Source: Pristimantibacillus sp052113225
GTDB lineage: Bacteria; Bacillota; Bacilli; Paenibacillales; Paenibacillaceae
Reading direction: 5' to 3'
DNA length: 64,000 bases
Assembly: GCF_052113225.1 (NCBI RefSeq)
Contig: NZ_JBFRCT010000002.1
Location: 310,001 to 374,000, forward strand
Notes under the pieces: generated by a model
Told to the model about the DNA's origin: nothing
Seen by the model: the letters and a program-made list of their open reading frames with translations, nothing else
The model's database searches: none
Translations under genes and position numbers: made by a program
Shown here: one piece after another, positions 1-8,428 of the stretch
How positions within the stretch are numbered: position 1 is the first letter of the stretch
Layout of the letters: every line of letters begins with the position of its first letter

Positions 1-586
1 CCAAGTACTCATCGCTAATCTGTTCAACGGCCAAATAAAAGCCCCAAAGTTTATCATTCACATACACATTTACAAAAGAAAACTTTGGTGTTGGCAATCC
101 CATCTGTTCAGCCAATTCATACGTGAGAAACTCCCGCATGTAAGTAGCATCGCTATAGTTATTGTTAAGATTAATCTTGGTGATGCCACCAAGGGTTTGA
201 TTCACATATTCATCGAAGGACAGCTTAAAGCTGTATCGATCGGAATCATCCATCTGCACGACACTTCGGAGACTTAGATTGCCCTTGGCACGAATGCCGA
301 CATTATCGTAATGCTCGCCGTTATAGTCAACCGATGCGGTATGGTATTCCTCTGCGCTGGCATTATCAATAATGTCCTGGAACTCGTCTTTATCGATTGT
401 AATTTTGACATCAACAACCTTATCCTTTGGAAATACGGTTTCGTCTAAAAACTGCTCCTCCTTGGGGGTTGCCGCTTTATCCGCGGTTGTTCCTCCGTCA
501 TTACTTGCTTCCGGCTTGGATCCACAGGCTGTTAATCCAATGACGAGGATGATGGAGAAGAGCGTTAGAACAAGCTTCGCTTTCAT
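1..586 (-). CDS. CotH-family lipoprotein (partial, 3' end outside window)
   Basis: The N-terminal 195 codons of a minus-strand gene run off the left edge of the window. Translation gives a short signal peptide ending in a lipobox (LTAC), a low-complexity spacer, then the CotH-type start of domain with segments such as DEFQDIIDNA, YDNVGIRAKGN and SDRYSFKLSFDEY. CotH proteins are secreted or spore-coat protein kinases with an atypical kinase fold; the catalytic part is beyond the edge, so activity cannot be judged. It lies 20 nt downstream of the DUF4956 gene and is the last visible gene of a VTC-DUF4956-CotH operon. The ATG at 586 is preceded by a GGATGGTG site. The family call is from memory of the domain. 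Confidence 0.85.
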   Translation of the reverse strand, partial: MKAKLVLTLFSIILVIGLTACGSKPEASNDGGTTADKAATPKEEQFLDETVFPKDKVVDVKITIDKDEFQDIIDNASAEEYHTASVDYNGEHYDNVGIRAKGNLSLRSVVQMDDSDRYSFKLSFDEYVNQTLGGITKINLNNNYSDATYMREFLTYELAEQMGLPTPKFSFVNVYVNDKLWGFYLAVEQISDEYL

Positions 587-606
587 CTTAAGCACCATCC
601 CATCTA

Positions 607-1317
607 TTACGATACATAATCTCCGCTATAGCTGATCAGAACGGCATTTCTTACGCCGGCGATCTGTGATAATTCGTTCACGAAACGGCCTTCTTGATCG
701 TTAAGACGAACTTCCAGCGTCATTTCAATATTTCCAGTAGAAACGGTTTTTTGCTTCACGTTATAACGTTTAACCAGTTTGCCAACTTGTGTATGAATCG
801 CTTTCTCGCTTTCGTCATCCGCACAATTTACAACAAGCAGATAAGGGGTTTCGACTTTGCCGCCTTTCACGAAGAGGAAGAGGACAAGTCCAATCACAAC
901 AGAACCAATGACAGCAAGGGAGAAGAAGCCTGCACCTGTTACGATACCAGCGGCTGCTGCCCAGAACAGGAAGATCAGGTCAGTTGGGTCTTTGATTGGT
1001 GTACGGAAACGAACGATCGACAGTGCACCAACCATACCGAGTGAGAGGACGAGGTTGGAGTTGACCGCAAGAATAACGACGGAAGTAATAATGGTCATCC
1101 CGATTAGCGAGACGTTAAAGCTTTTTGAATAGAGAACACCGCTGAAAATCCGTTTGTATAAGGTGTAAATAAAGAGTCCGATCAGAAAAGCGATAGCAAG
1201 CGTAATAAGCATTTTCCATATATCGATGCTTGTACTGAAGTTGTCGAGGACGGAGCTCTTAAGTAAATCGGTAAACGTGTTGGTATCATTCGCAGTAGTT
1301 GTTGCAGTTGTATCCAT
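607..1317 (-). CDS. DUF4956 integral membrane protein
   Basis: 236 residues with about four hydrophobic segments (roughly 34-54, 71-91 and two between 112 and 150), followed by a soluble C-terminal domain of about 80 residues. The motif GALSIVRFRTPIKDP after the second segment is the hallmark of the DUF4956 family. The family commonly sits beside CotH and VTC-domain genes, as here: only 4 nt separate it from the VTC gene upstream and 20 nt from CotH downstream, so the three are almost certainly co-transcribed. Its biochemical role is not known to me. By position it could be the membrane partner of the VTC-like enzyme. Confidence 0.85.
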   Translation of the reverse strand: MDTTATTTANDTNTFTDLLKSSVLDNFSTSIDIWKMLITLAIAFLIGLFIYTLYKRIFSGVLYSKSFNVSLIGMTIITSVVILAVNSNLVLSLGMVGALSIVRFRTPIKDPTDLIFLFWAAAAGIVTGAGFFSLAVIGSVVIGLVLFLFVKGGKVETPYLLVVNCADDESEKAIHTQVGKLVKRYNVKQKTVSTGNIEMTLEVRLNDQEGRFVNELSQIAGVRNAVLISYSGDYVS

Positions 1318-1321
1318 TGGT

Positions 1322-2032
1322 TTAGTAATCCTCCCATGTGTTGAATTTCAGAAATTTGCGGCAGATGACATATTTGGATGCCGATTGCCGGTTCAGCCCT
1401 TCCAGCTGAAGTGCTGTCTGAATGTAGCCCGGAATGTATTCATCGTATTTCACTTCCAGGATAATGAAGCCTTCATCAATTGCCTTAATAGGAGCCAGGT
1501 CCGGGTCGAAAATGTCTACCGCATGCAGGCCTGTCCGCAAATCCTTGTCAAAAGTAATTCGTACGTTCCCGTTCTCACAAACATAGGGTTCACGAACATA
1601 GTCAACAATCACTTTCGGACGGAGCAGGTTGTCGTGGATCTCATTGTAGATTTCCATGAACAGCGGCTTGTCCGGCACATTTAAGACCTCATAATCGCCA
1701 GCCATGATGCGATCGTACATGTCTCTTGTGAGCGGCTCCTTCACTTTGGCGATGTAGTCCATGCGCTTGAGCTTTTTCTCAAAATGAATGATCTTGTCTT
1801 GGCCATTATAAATACGAATCCGGTATTTCTTCCGGTCTCGTAAGCCGCCTAATTTGTCATGCAATGCCGAGTTGCTGATATCATCAAAGTACAAGCTTCG
1901 GATATGATACTCACCTGTAGACCCGACATGTTCATCAGGCTGCATGAGATTTTTCAAGCGCTGGCGAATCGTATAATACTGCAGATGATTGATGAAAAAT
2001 TTCAATTCATTTCTATATTTGAGCTTGCTCAT
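1322..2032 (-). CDS. VTC-domain protein (polyphosphate polymerase-like)
   Basis: 236 residues covering one VTC (CYTH/TTM superfamily) domain. Charged beta-strand motifs expected in a tunnel-fold enzyme are visible: RNELKFFI near the N-terminus, RKKYRIRIYN, HFEKKLKRMDYIAKVKE, VDYVREPY, RITFDKDLRTG and ILEVKYDEYIP near the C-terminus. VTC domains make polyphosphate from nucleotides in yeast; bacterial stand-alone versions are predicted polyphosphate polymerases. It is the first gene of the three-gene operon with DUF4956 and CotH; GAGGTGGAATC precedes its ATG. The substrate in this operon is inferred, not shown. Confidence 0.85.
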   Translation of the reverse strand: MSKLKYRNELKFFINHLQYYTIRQRLKNLMQPDEHVGSTGEYHIRSLYFDDISNSALHDKLGGLRDRKKYRIRIYNGQDKIIHFEKKLKRMDYIAKVKEPLTRDMYDRIMAGDYEVLNVPDKPLFMEIYNEIHDNLLRPKVIVDYVREPYVCENGNVRITFDKDLRTGLHAVDIFDPDLAPIKAIDEGFIILEVKYDEYIPGYIQTALQLEGLNRQSASKYVICRKFLKFNTWEDY

Positions 2033-2158
2033 GATTCCACCTCATTTCTCTCATGGCGTTTACATTCTCTTAACAAAACTTATTGTATAGGCTGATTCTG
2101 ATGCTAATCTTAATGCTGGCTGAAAGAACGCTGAATGTCGCACTGAGCTGGAGTCACA

Positions 2159-2200
2159 TGAAAAAGGCTACCCCGTCATGAATGATGACAGGATAGCCTT
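2159..2200 (-). terminator. Rho-independent terminator of the two-component operon
   Basis: In the minus-strand transcript a 16-bp stem (2164-2179 with 2185-2200) closes fully if G-U pairs are allowed, and is followed by UUUUU. It lies 22 nt after the stop of the histidine kinase gene. Confidence 0.9.
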
Positions 2201-2222
2201 ATTAACGTTCATATCGAGAAGC

Positions 2223-3701
2223 TTATAGCAGAGGCAGCTTAATCCGGAATGTACTGCCGGATCCAATAAAGCTATCTACTTCGATAGTGCCTTGATGCAT
2301 TTCAATGATGGATTTACTTATAGCGAGGCCAAGACCGGCACCGCCGCTTTTGCGTGTCCGCGATGATTCGCTCCGGTAGAACCGTTCGAATAACTGGGGA
2401 AGATGCTCTTCTCCGATTCCTGAGCCATTGTCAGCAACCTCGATAATAGCTTCTTCTCCTTCTGTTGAAAGCTTTAGCGACACGTTCCCGGTGGTTGAAT
2501 CCGTATGCTGCACGGCATTGAGGAAAAGATTTAACACCACTTGCTTGATTTGATCGGGATGTGCAGATACCTGAATATCTTGCTCGAATGCCAGGTTCAC
2601 GATCCGGTTACCCGCTAGTAGTCTAAGCTGCGGTTCCATTTCCTGTAAAAGAAGTTCCAAGGTCAGCTCAACCTTAAGAGGCGCCGGAGCTTGATCCAGC
2701 TTGGCCAGCAGCAGCAGATCCTCCACCAGCTTATTAATACGCTTTGATTCCATCTGCATGCTGGTTAGGGCAGAGCGAAGCTGTTCGGGATTAACCGCGG
2801 CTCCTCTAAGCAATACTTCAATAAAGCCTTGGATGGACGTCAGCGGTGTCCGCAATTCATGTGAGGCATCCGCTATGAACCTCCGCATTCGCTCGGTCGT
2901 TTGACGCTCCGTCTCGAAAGAATCGTCCAGACGCTCCATCATCCCGTTATAGGCAGCTGCTAATTGATCGATTTCCTGCTGACCATGATAAAGAGGAAGA
3001 CGTTCGTTCAAATTAGCGGCATCTGTCTGGCTGACGGTCTGCACCATGTTCGACAGCGGCTTAAGCGTACGGCGAAGCAGTGGAATATAGAAGGATATCC
3101 CGGCAGCTAGTGCAGCGATAGATAGTCCGATAAAGATGGCAAGCTGGGTTAGAAGAACCTGCTGCAAGGCGGCTATATCTGTTCCGGCCTGGATTATGCC
3201 ATCCGGATAACCCGGTGGACCAGTTACATGAAAGACAACAAGCTGCTTGGTACCGCTGCTGTCAGTCAAAATGCGATAGTTCCCATGAGTGGTGCTGCGG
3301 CTTGGCTCCTGCAGAAGCTCTTTGTATTGCTCCTTCGATAATTGCGGCGCACTTAACCCTTCGTTGTTAGAGAGATCCGTGAAGCTGCCGTCGAGATCAA
3401 TAGAAGCTAAGGACAAGCCGGGCTGATAATAAAAAGGAGATGGTAGAGGCTGCCTATTATCAGGCGGTGCACCACTTGGTGTATTACCGCCGACTCCTCC
3501 GAATCTGCCTCCGTTGAACCAATCATGGGGAAGCGATATTAATTGAGCTTCCAGTGCTTCAGCTTTATTTTTATATTGGAAATTTTTCATCAACACATAC
3601 TGCAGAAAACCAATCATTAGCAGCAGCACAGCTACGACAAGCAGGGAGCGCTGGAGCAGCTGGAACCGCAAGGAGCGGGGGGACAAGAGCGGAAGTCTCA
3701 T
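2223..3701 (-). CDS. Sensor histidine kinase, HAMP-HisKA-HATPase
   Basis: 492 residues. A membrane helix at about 15-38, an extracytoplasmic domain of about 150 residues rich in G, P and S, and a second helix at about 185-208 frame the sensor. A HAMP linker follows. The H-box reads DASHELRTPLTSIQGF, the N-box NLFLNAVQHTDS, and the G-boxes DNGSGIGEEHLPQLFERFYR and GAGLGLAISKSI. All catalytic motifs are intact. Its start overlaps the stop of the response regulator gene by 4 nt (ATGA), so the two form one transcript. The stimulus is unknown. Confidence 0.95.
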   Translation of the reverse strand: MRLPLLSPRSLRFQLLQRSLLVVAVLLLMIGFLQYVLMKNFQYKNKAEALEAQLISLPHDWFNGGRFGGVGGNTPSGAPPDNRQPLPSPFYYQPGLSLASIDLDGSFTDLSNNEGLSAPQLSKEQYKELLQEPSRSTTHGNYRILTDSSGTKQLVVFHVTGPPGYPDGIIQAGTDIAALQQVLLTQLAIFIGLSIAALAAGISFYIPLLRRTLKPLSNMVQTVSQTDAANLNERLPLYHGQQEIDQLAAAYNGMMERLDDSFETERQTTERMRRFIADASHELRTPLTSIQGFIEVLLRGAAVNPEQLRSALTSMQMESKRINKLVEDLLLLAKLDQAPAPLKVELTLELLLQEMEPQLRLLAGNRIVNLAFEQDIQVSAHPDQIKQVVLNLFLNAVQHTDSTTGNVSLKLSTEGEEAIIEVADNGSGIGEEHLPQLFERFYRSESSRTRKSGGAGLGLAISKSIIEMHQGTIEVDSFIGSGSTFRIKLPLL

Positions 3702-4375
3702 GTCAGATCCATCCGGTAGCCGACACCTCGAAGAGTACGGATAAGCCGGTGCTCCTTATCGCCAAGCTTGTCACGCAACGAACGGATGTAGACCTCGACG
3801 ATATTCTCTTCTCCGCCAAAACGATAGCCCCATACACTGTCCAAGATTTGTGCTTTGCTAAGCACAATGCCGTTATTCTGAACAATATATTTAAGCAGTT
3901 CATATTCGGTGGGGGACAGCTCAAGCGTTTGATTCTGGTAGATCAGTTCTTTTTTCAAATCATTAATACGGAAAGGGCCGTAAGACGCATCACCTAACAG
4001 ACTCGGGAATTGGTTGCGCAGACGTGCTTTAATACGGGCCAGCAGCTCCTCGAAGCTGAATGGCTTGACCACATAATCATCAGCGCCAAGAGTCAGCCCT
4101 TTGACCCGGTCTTCGATTTCGTCTTTTGCGGTAAGCATGATGACAGCCACGTTAGCCCCGGATTCTTTGATCGCATGACATACTTCAAAACCGTTCATCT
4201 CCGGCATCATCACGTCCAGAATCATGACATGCGGCTGAAACTCTTTAGCAAGTTCCAAAGCAGCTGTTCCATCCAGAGCAGTGCGTATATCAAAGCTTTC
4301 ACTTAGTAATCCGAGCTCAAGAAACTGTAAAATATTCGGCTCGTCATCCGCGAGCAATAATCTGATTCCTTTCAA
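3698..4375 (-). CDS. OmpR/PhoB-type response regulator
   Basis: 225 residues. The receiver domain has the acidic pocket (LLADDEPNI), the phospho-acceptor Asp in MILDVMMPEMNGF at about residue 54, the conserved Thr in IMLTAKDE and Lys in YVVKPFSFEEL. A winged-helix DNA-binding domain fills the second half (SPTEYELLKYIVQNNG, VEVYIRSLRDKLG, LIRTLRGVGYRM). It precedes and overlaps the sensor kinase gene. The adjacent upstream gene on this strand is separated by a terminator, so targets cannot be read from the locus. Confidence 0.95.
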   Translation of the reverse strand: MKGIRLLLADDEPNILQFLELGLLSESFDIRTALDGTAALELAKEFQPHVMILDVMMPEMNGFEVCHAIKESGANVAVIMLTAKDEIEDRVKGLTLGADDYVVKPFSFEELLARIKARLRNQFPSLLGDASYGPFRINDLKKELIYQNQTLELSPTEYELLKYIVQNNGIVLSKAQILDSVWGYRFGGEENIVEVYIRSLRDKLGDKEHRLIRTLRGVGYRMDLT

Positions 4376-4470
4376 AGAAAAACACCTCGATTTTCTGCCT
4401 AACCTAATAACTTGTCTTGTTATTATCGTCTTTTTTTGGGCTGTATTTCATTAATGGGATATTAAAAAAT

Positions 4471-4506
4471 AAAAAAAGCCGTCTTCCATAGTCGGAAGAC
4501 AGCTTT
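4471..4506 (-). terminator. Terminator of the metal-dependent hydrolase gene
   Basis: A 13-bp stem (4475-4487 with 4494-4506), hexanucleotide loop and U7 tail on the minus strand, 10 nt after the hydrolase stop codon. Confidence 0.9.
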
Positions 4507-4516
4507 GATGCAGTAC

Positions 4517-5209
4517 TTATATAGATAGCTTTTGGCCTGGTTCGAGCAGCTGGCCTTTTAAGCCTTTTGCCTCGAGTGCTTGCACAAAAGCTTCTGCGTC
4601 CTGGCGGATAATCGGGAACGAGTTGTAATGAACAGGGATGGTCAGCTTCGCGCCGAACCATTCTGCTGCTTGCAGCGCATCTTCAGGTCCCATCGTGTAG
4701 TGATCACCGATTGGGATGAGAGCTACGTCAATGTCATAACGGTCGCCGATCATCTTCATATCTCCGAATAAGCCCGTATCGCCAGTATGGAGAATGGTTT
4801 TCCCATCAATCGTAATGATATAGCCGCCTGGCATACCGCCATAAATAATACGCTGCTCTTCTGCAATTGTAATGCCAGAGCTGTGGAAAGCCTGAATCAT
4901 CTTCGCTTTGGCAAAACCTAGATCAACGGTACCGCCAATGTTCATGCCAATGGTCTCGACGCCTTTCCAGGACATATAAGTAGCAAGCTCGACATTAGCA
5001 ACTACTGGAGCATTATTCGCTTTGGAGATCGGCTCCGCATCTAGAATGTGATCTACATGAGCATGTGTCAGAAGAATGGAGTTTACTTTAATATCTTCCG
5101 GTTTAGTGACTGCAAGTTCATTGCCTCTTAAAAAGGGGTCAATCACAAGCGAGTTGTCACCCGATGAAATCTGTACGCAAGAATGACCGTGGAAAATAAT
5201 ATCTGTCAT
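4517..5209 (-). CDS. UPF0173-family metal-dependent hydrolase (MBL fold)
   Basis: 230 residues of a metallo-beta-lactamase fold. The metal motif HAHVDH follows the beta strand SILLTHAHVDHILDAEP; downstream ligands lie in HTGDTGLFGDMK and near VHYNSFPII. This is the UPF0173 group (YtkL in Bacillus), whose substrate is not established; relatives include UlaG-like lactonases. Length is typical. AAGGAG stands 8 nt upstream of ATG. The 5' leader contains a two-hairpin repeat (5228-5293). It is transcribed alone and ends at a strong terminator. Confidence 0.9.
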   Translation of the reverse strand: MTDIIFHGHSCVQISSGDNSLVIDPFLRGNELAVTKPEDIKVNSILLTHAHVDHILDAEPISKANNAPVVANVELATYMSWKGVETIGMNIGGTVDLGFAKAKMIQAFHSSGITIAEEQRIIYGGMPGGYIITIDGKTILHTGDTGLFGDMKMIGDRYDIDVALIPIGDHYTMGPEDALQAAEWFGAKLTIPVHYNSFPIIRQDAEAFVQALEAKGLKGQLLEPGQKLSI

Positions 5210-5227
5210 TATAACAGCTCCTTAAAA

Positions 5228-5293
5228 GAATTATCACACAAATGGTCAGGATAAGACTATTCGTGATGATTCTTGCATCGTAAGCATAAGCTT
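5228..5293 (+). repeat. Two-hairpin repeat (family 2), long-stem variant
   Basis: Arms 5228-5237 and 5263-5272 pair over 10 bp (one G-U) and are followed by a second element, TTGCATCGTAAGCATAAGCTT-like, that matches the tails of the copies near 54.65 and 61.6 kb. Only the first hairpin's loop is enlarged here. It fills the gap between the VOC and hydrolase genes and touches the VOC stop codon. Confidence 0.6.
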
Positions 5294-6179
5294 AATCGTT
5301 TTGTTGGACAAGTTTGGTGGTAAGTTTAATACGAACACTTGAAGGGTCAGTAACAAAGGCAGTCCCATCATCTTGCTGTTCGACGGTTACGCCAGCGGCA
5401 AGCAGACGCTCGAGGGTGGAGGACAGCTCGCCATGGTCCGGGTACACGATGGTGTAATAATCAAGACCAGTTGATTGCGGCGAAGGAGCGGGTGCACCAA
5501 TTCCTGCCCATATGTTAAGTCCAAGATGGTGATGATAACCGCCAGCAGATACGAATAAGGCCCGCATCTGGGCGTAATCGCCGACTATATCAAAGCCAAG
5601 CAAGCCAGTGTAAAAGGCCCGTGACTCCGGAAGGCCTGCTGTATGAAGATGGACATGGCCCATAATCGTCTCAGGCGGCAAACCTTTCGATATATCTTCT
5701 TCGCCGGCTTCCTGTAATAGACCTTCCCAATCGATCGGATCCGTTGCCATGACATAATCGCCATTGGCATCGCGTTTCCACTCAGACCGTGGTCTGTCAG
5801 CATAAATCTCAATTCCGTTATTATCGGGATCCGAGAGGTACAGCGCTTCGCTTACCAAATGATCAGCCTGTCCGATTGATGTTCGGTTGGCAATCAGCCG
5901 TTTGAGCACTATGCCAAGCTCCTTGCGGTTTGGCAGCAACAAAGCGTAATGATACAACCCGGTCGTTCTTCTGCGTTCCGGTGCTACAACAGCATCTGGT
6001 ATTTGTTCAAGCAATACGAGAGTTGTCTGGCCATCAGCTGTCAAAGCGGCGGTATGTTCGGTTTGAGCTAATACCTTGAGTCCAACAATTTCCGTATAGA
6101 AGCGAAGAGATTGTGTCAAATTGCTGATTTTAAGTTTTACTTCGCCAAGTTTTGTGTCTGGATGAATGCTTATGGACAT
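5292..6179 (-). CDS. Two-domain VOC (glyoxalase/extradiol dioxygenase-like) protein
   Basis: 295 residues with two tandem vicinal-oxygen-chelate domains. Domain 1 begins at LGEVKLKISNLTQSLRFYTEIVGL and domain 2 at MGHVHLHTAGLPESRAFYTGLLGF. Metal-ligand candidates are visible in TGLYHYALL and GGYHHHLGLN. The layout and length resemble CatE-type catechol-2,3-dioxygenases of Bacillus. I place the start at the ATG at 6179, which has AAGGAGG 8 nt upstream; an in-frame GTG at 6197 would lie on that ribosome site itself. The upstream A+T-rich stretch (about 6211-6238) contains TAAATA/TATTTA half sites that could be an operator. Confidence 0.85.
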   Translation of the reverse strand: MSISIHPDTKLGEVKLKISNLTQSLRFYTEIVGLKVLAQTEHTAALTADGQTTLVLLEQIPDAVVAPERRRTTGLYHYALLLPNRKELGIVLKRLIANRTSIGQADHLVSEALYLSDPDNNGIEIYADRPRSEWKRDANGDYVMATDPIDWEGLLQEAGEEDISKGLPPETIMGHVHLHTAGLPESRAFYTGLLGFDIVGDYAQMRALFVSAGGYHHHLGLNIWAGIGAPAPSPQSTGLDYYTIVYPDHGELSSTLERLLAAGVTVEQQDDGTAFVTDPSSVRIKLTTKLVQQND

Positions 6180-6371
6180 GATGAAGCCCTCCTTCACTCG
6201 GTTACTTTTTGTAAATAAATATAAATAATATATTTAGTGTTGTCAAGTTATGGACTGGTAAAGGAGAGCTTGAGAGATGGGGGAGAGCAGGACTTAAAGG
6301 ACGGTGTCAACAGTCAATGGTTAGTTTGGAAAAAAAAGCCGATTACGATACATGATTACCTAGAAATAAAT

Positions 6372-6393
6372 AAAAACCCGCGGGATCCGCGGG
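6372..6393 (-). terminator. Terminator of the Cof-type phosphatase gene
   Basis: A 7-bp G+C stem (6377-6383 with 6387-6393) and U5 tail on the minus strand, 14 nt after the phosphatase stop. Confidence 0.85.
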
Positions 6394-6406
6394 CTGTTCA
6401 ATCACA

Positions 6407-7183
6407 TTATTTAATTAGACCGGCATGTACAAGACCTTTGCGGATGCCGCTCTCACTCACATGCGAAGTAATATAGTTGGCGAAAGGCATCAGCTCTTTG
6501 TGGGAATTACCCATGGCAATACCAAGACCAACTACCTCCAGCATTTCTTTATCATTCAGGCCGTCCCCAAAAGCGACAGCTTCCTCTGGAGCGATATTAA
6601 GAAGCTTCAGCAGCGCCTTAATGCCTTGAGCCTTGGAGCCATCATTGGTCAGAACGTCCATTGCCGTCTCATGCCAGCGGATGAAACGCAGACCTGGATT
6701 AGCTTCTTCGTATAGATGTTCTTCGTCAGCGGTACAATGTAAGAAGATTTGATAGACATCTTCCTTCTGCCAGAAGTCCGGGTCGAAGCCAGGTTGTGCA
6801 ACCTGCAGGGATGCAACGGAATTAAAGACATGAGGATGTGACTCCGTATTCCGGTAAAAAGCATTATGCCCTTCGTAGACAAGTGTATGGTTGTTTGTAT
6901 TAGCATGCTTCACTAAGATCTCCACGTCTTCGCGAGGAATCGGACGATGATAGATCGCTTCGCCTTTGTACACGACATAGGCGCCGTTTAGACTGACATA
7001 AGAATCAATGCCAAGCTGCTCAGCAATCGGAGCGAAGAAATACGGCGCTCTGCCCGTAGCGATTACAGCAGGAACACCACTTGCTTGCAGTTCACGGATC
7101 GCATCAATGGTATCCTGTGGAATTTGTTTTTCTTCATCAAGTAATGTACCGTCGATGTCAAAGAAAGCAATTTTATAAGACAT
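6407..7183 (-). CDS. Cof-type HAD-IIB phosphatase
   Basis: 258 residues, the usual size of Cof-type haloacid dehalogenase phosphatases. Motif I is FFDIDGTLLDEE (nucleophile Asp and acid/base Asp), motif II is in PAVIATGRAPYF, motif III is the Lys in SKAQGIKAL, and motif IV is FGDGLNDKEML. A type-IIB cap lies between motifs II and III. Such enzymes dephosphorylate sugar phosphates or pyridoxal phosphate; the substrate cannot be told from sequence. AGGAGAG precedes the ATG at 7183. It is divergent from ppaC with about 217 nt between starts. Confidence 0.92.
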   Translation of the reverse strand: MSYKIAFFDIDGTLLDEEKQIPQDTIDAIRELQASGVPAVIATGRAPYFFAPIAEQLGIDSYVSLNGAYVVYKGEAIYHRPIPREDVEILVKHANTNNHTLVYEGHNAFYRNTESHPHVFNSVASLQVAQPGFDPDFWQKEDVYQIFLHCTADEEHLYEEANPGLRFIRWHETAMDVLTNDGSKAQGIKALLKLLNIAPEEAVAFGDGLNDKEMLEVVGLGIAMGNSHKELMPFANYITSHVSESGIRKGLVHAGLIK

Positions 7184-7400
7184 AAGTAGGCTCTCCTATT
7201 CTCTTAATTACGGATTTCTATATATTGAGGTACTATACCATCGAATTCTGTTAATAGGCAAGCTTCAAAGGCTGGAATAATCGAGCAATACAGCGGTAGG
7301 ATTGAACTTTTGACCAAATCGGTGTAGTAGGAATTAAACGCATAATGCGATATAATCAGTTTTAGGTTTCTATTAATGGGAAATAAGGAGAATGCACGCA

Positions 7401-8330
7401 ATGGAAAAAACATTGATCTTCGGGCATAAAAATCCGGATACAGATACAATCTGTTCTGCGATTGCCTATGCGGAATTGAAAGCGAAACTAGGTTTTAACG
7501 TAGAAGCAGTACGCCTTGGCGACGTTAACGGCGAAACACAATATGCACTAGATACATTCAAAACCGAAGCTCCACGTTTTGTTGAGACAGTAGCAGGTGA
7601 AGTAAACAACGTTATTTTGGTTGACCATAACGAACGCCAGCAAAGCGTTTCCGATATTGACAAAGTTCGCGTTGTTGAAGTTATCGATCACCACCGTATC
7701 GCAAACTTCGAGACTGCTGGTCCTTTGTACTTCCGTGCTGAGCCAGTTGGCTGCACAGCGACAATCCTTAACAAATTGTACAAAGAAAACGGCGTAGAGA
7801 TCCGCAAAGAAATCGCAGGTCTGATGCTTTCCGCTATTATCTCGGATTCCCTTCTGTTCAAATCGCCAACTTGTACAGATCAAGACGTAGCGGCAGCTCG
7901 TGAGCTGGCTGGAATCGCTGGCGTTGACGCTGACATATACGGCCTTGAAATGCTGAAAGCTGGCGCTGATCTTCGCGACAAAACAATCGCACAGCTTCTG
8001 TCCCTTGATGCTAAAGAGTTCTCGATGGGCAGCGCTAAAGTTGAAATCGCTCAAGTAAATGCGGTTGATACGAACGATGTACTTGTTCGCCAAGCTGATC
8101 TTGAAGCAGCAATCAACGAAATTATCGTACAAAAAGGTCTTGATCTGTTCGTACTCGTTGTAACAGACATCCTGAACAGCGATTCCATCGCACTTACTTT
8201 GGGTTCCAAAGCAGCTGCGGTTGAACAAGCTTACAATGTAACATTGGAAGGCAACAAAGCTCTTCTTAAAGGCGTAGTTTCGCGTAAATCGCAAATTGTT
8301 CCGGTTCTGACCGAAACTTTGAGCAAATAA
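7401..8330 (+). CDS. ppaC: Manganese-dependent inorganic pyrophosphatase
   Basis: 309 residues of the DHH family II pyrophosphatase, hydrolysing PPi in the cytoplasm. Metal and catalytic motifs are complete: GHKNPDTDT at the N-terminus, VDHN, IDHHRI, and IISDSLLFKSPT. The C-terminal DHHA2 domain ends with SRKSQIVP, the substrate loop. I choose the ATG at 7401, ten nt after AAGGAG; an ATG at 7392 would be only one base from that site. The coding sequence is rich in preferred codons, as expected for an abundant enzyme. A TATAAT at 7351-7356 is a possible -10 box. The last 28 nt are duplicated just downstream. Confidence 0.97.
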   Translation: MEKTLIFGHKNPDTDTICSAIAYAELKAKLGFNVEAVRLGDVNGETQYALDTFKTEAPRFVETVAGEVNNVILVDHNERQQSVSDIDKVRVVEVIDHHRIANFETAGPLYFRAEPVGCTATILNKLYKENGVEIRKEIAGLMLSAIISDSLLFKSPTCTDQDVAAARELAGIAGVDADIYGLEMLKAGADLRDKTIAQLLSLDAKEFSMGSAKVEIAQVNAVDTNDVLVRQADLEAAINEIIVQKGLDLFVLVVTDILNSDSIALTLGSKAAAVEQAYNVTLEGNKALLKGVVSRKSQIVPVLTETLSK

Positions 8331-8375
8331 TATAGCTCGAAGTTTCTGGTTCTGACCGAAACATTGAGCAAATAA
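8303..8375 (+). repeat. 28-nt near-perfect duplication of the ppaC 3' end
   Basis: Bases 8303-8330, the end of ppaC including its stop codon, recur at 8348-8375 with a single mismatch and a 17-nt spacer. The second copy is untranslated and leads into the terminator. Confidence 0.9.
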
Positions 8376-8391
8376 GACTATATAATAGAAG

Positions 8392-8428
8392 AAAGACCGT
8401 TTTCTCGTTTGAGAAAACGGTCTTTTTT
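8392..8428. terminator. Bidirectional terminator between ppaC and the GNAT gene
   Basis: A perfect 15-bp stem (8392-8406 with 8411-8425) and GTTT loop, with U-runs in both directions. It covers the stop codon of the convergent acetyltransferase gene, so it serves both genes. Confidence 0.92.

Noticed and set aside
7548..8294. 248-codon minus-strand reading frame opposite ppaC
   Set aside because: Antisense shadow of an intact enzyme gene with strong codon preference on the plus strand.
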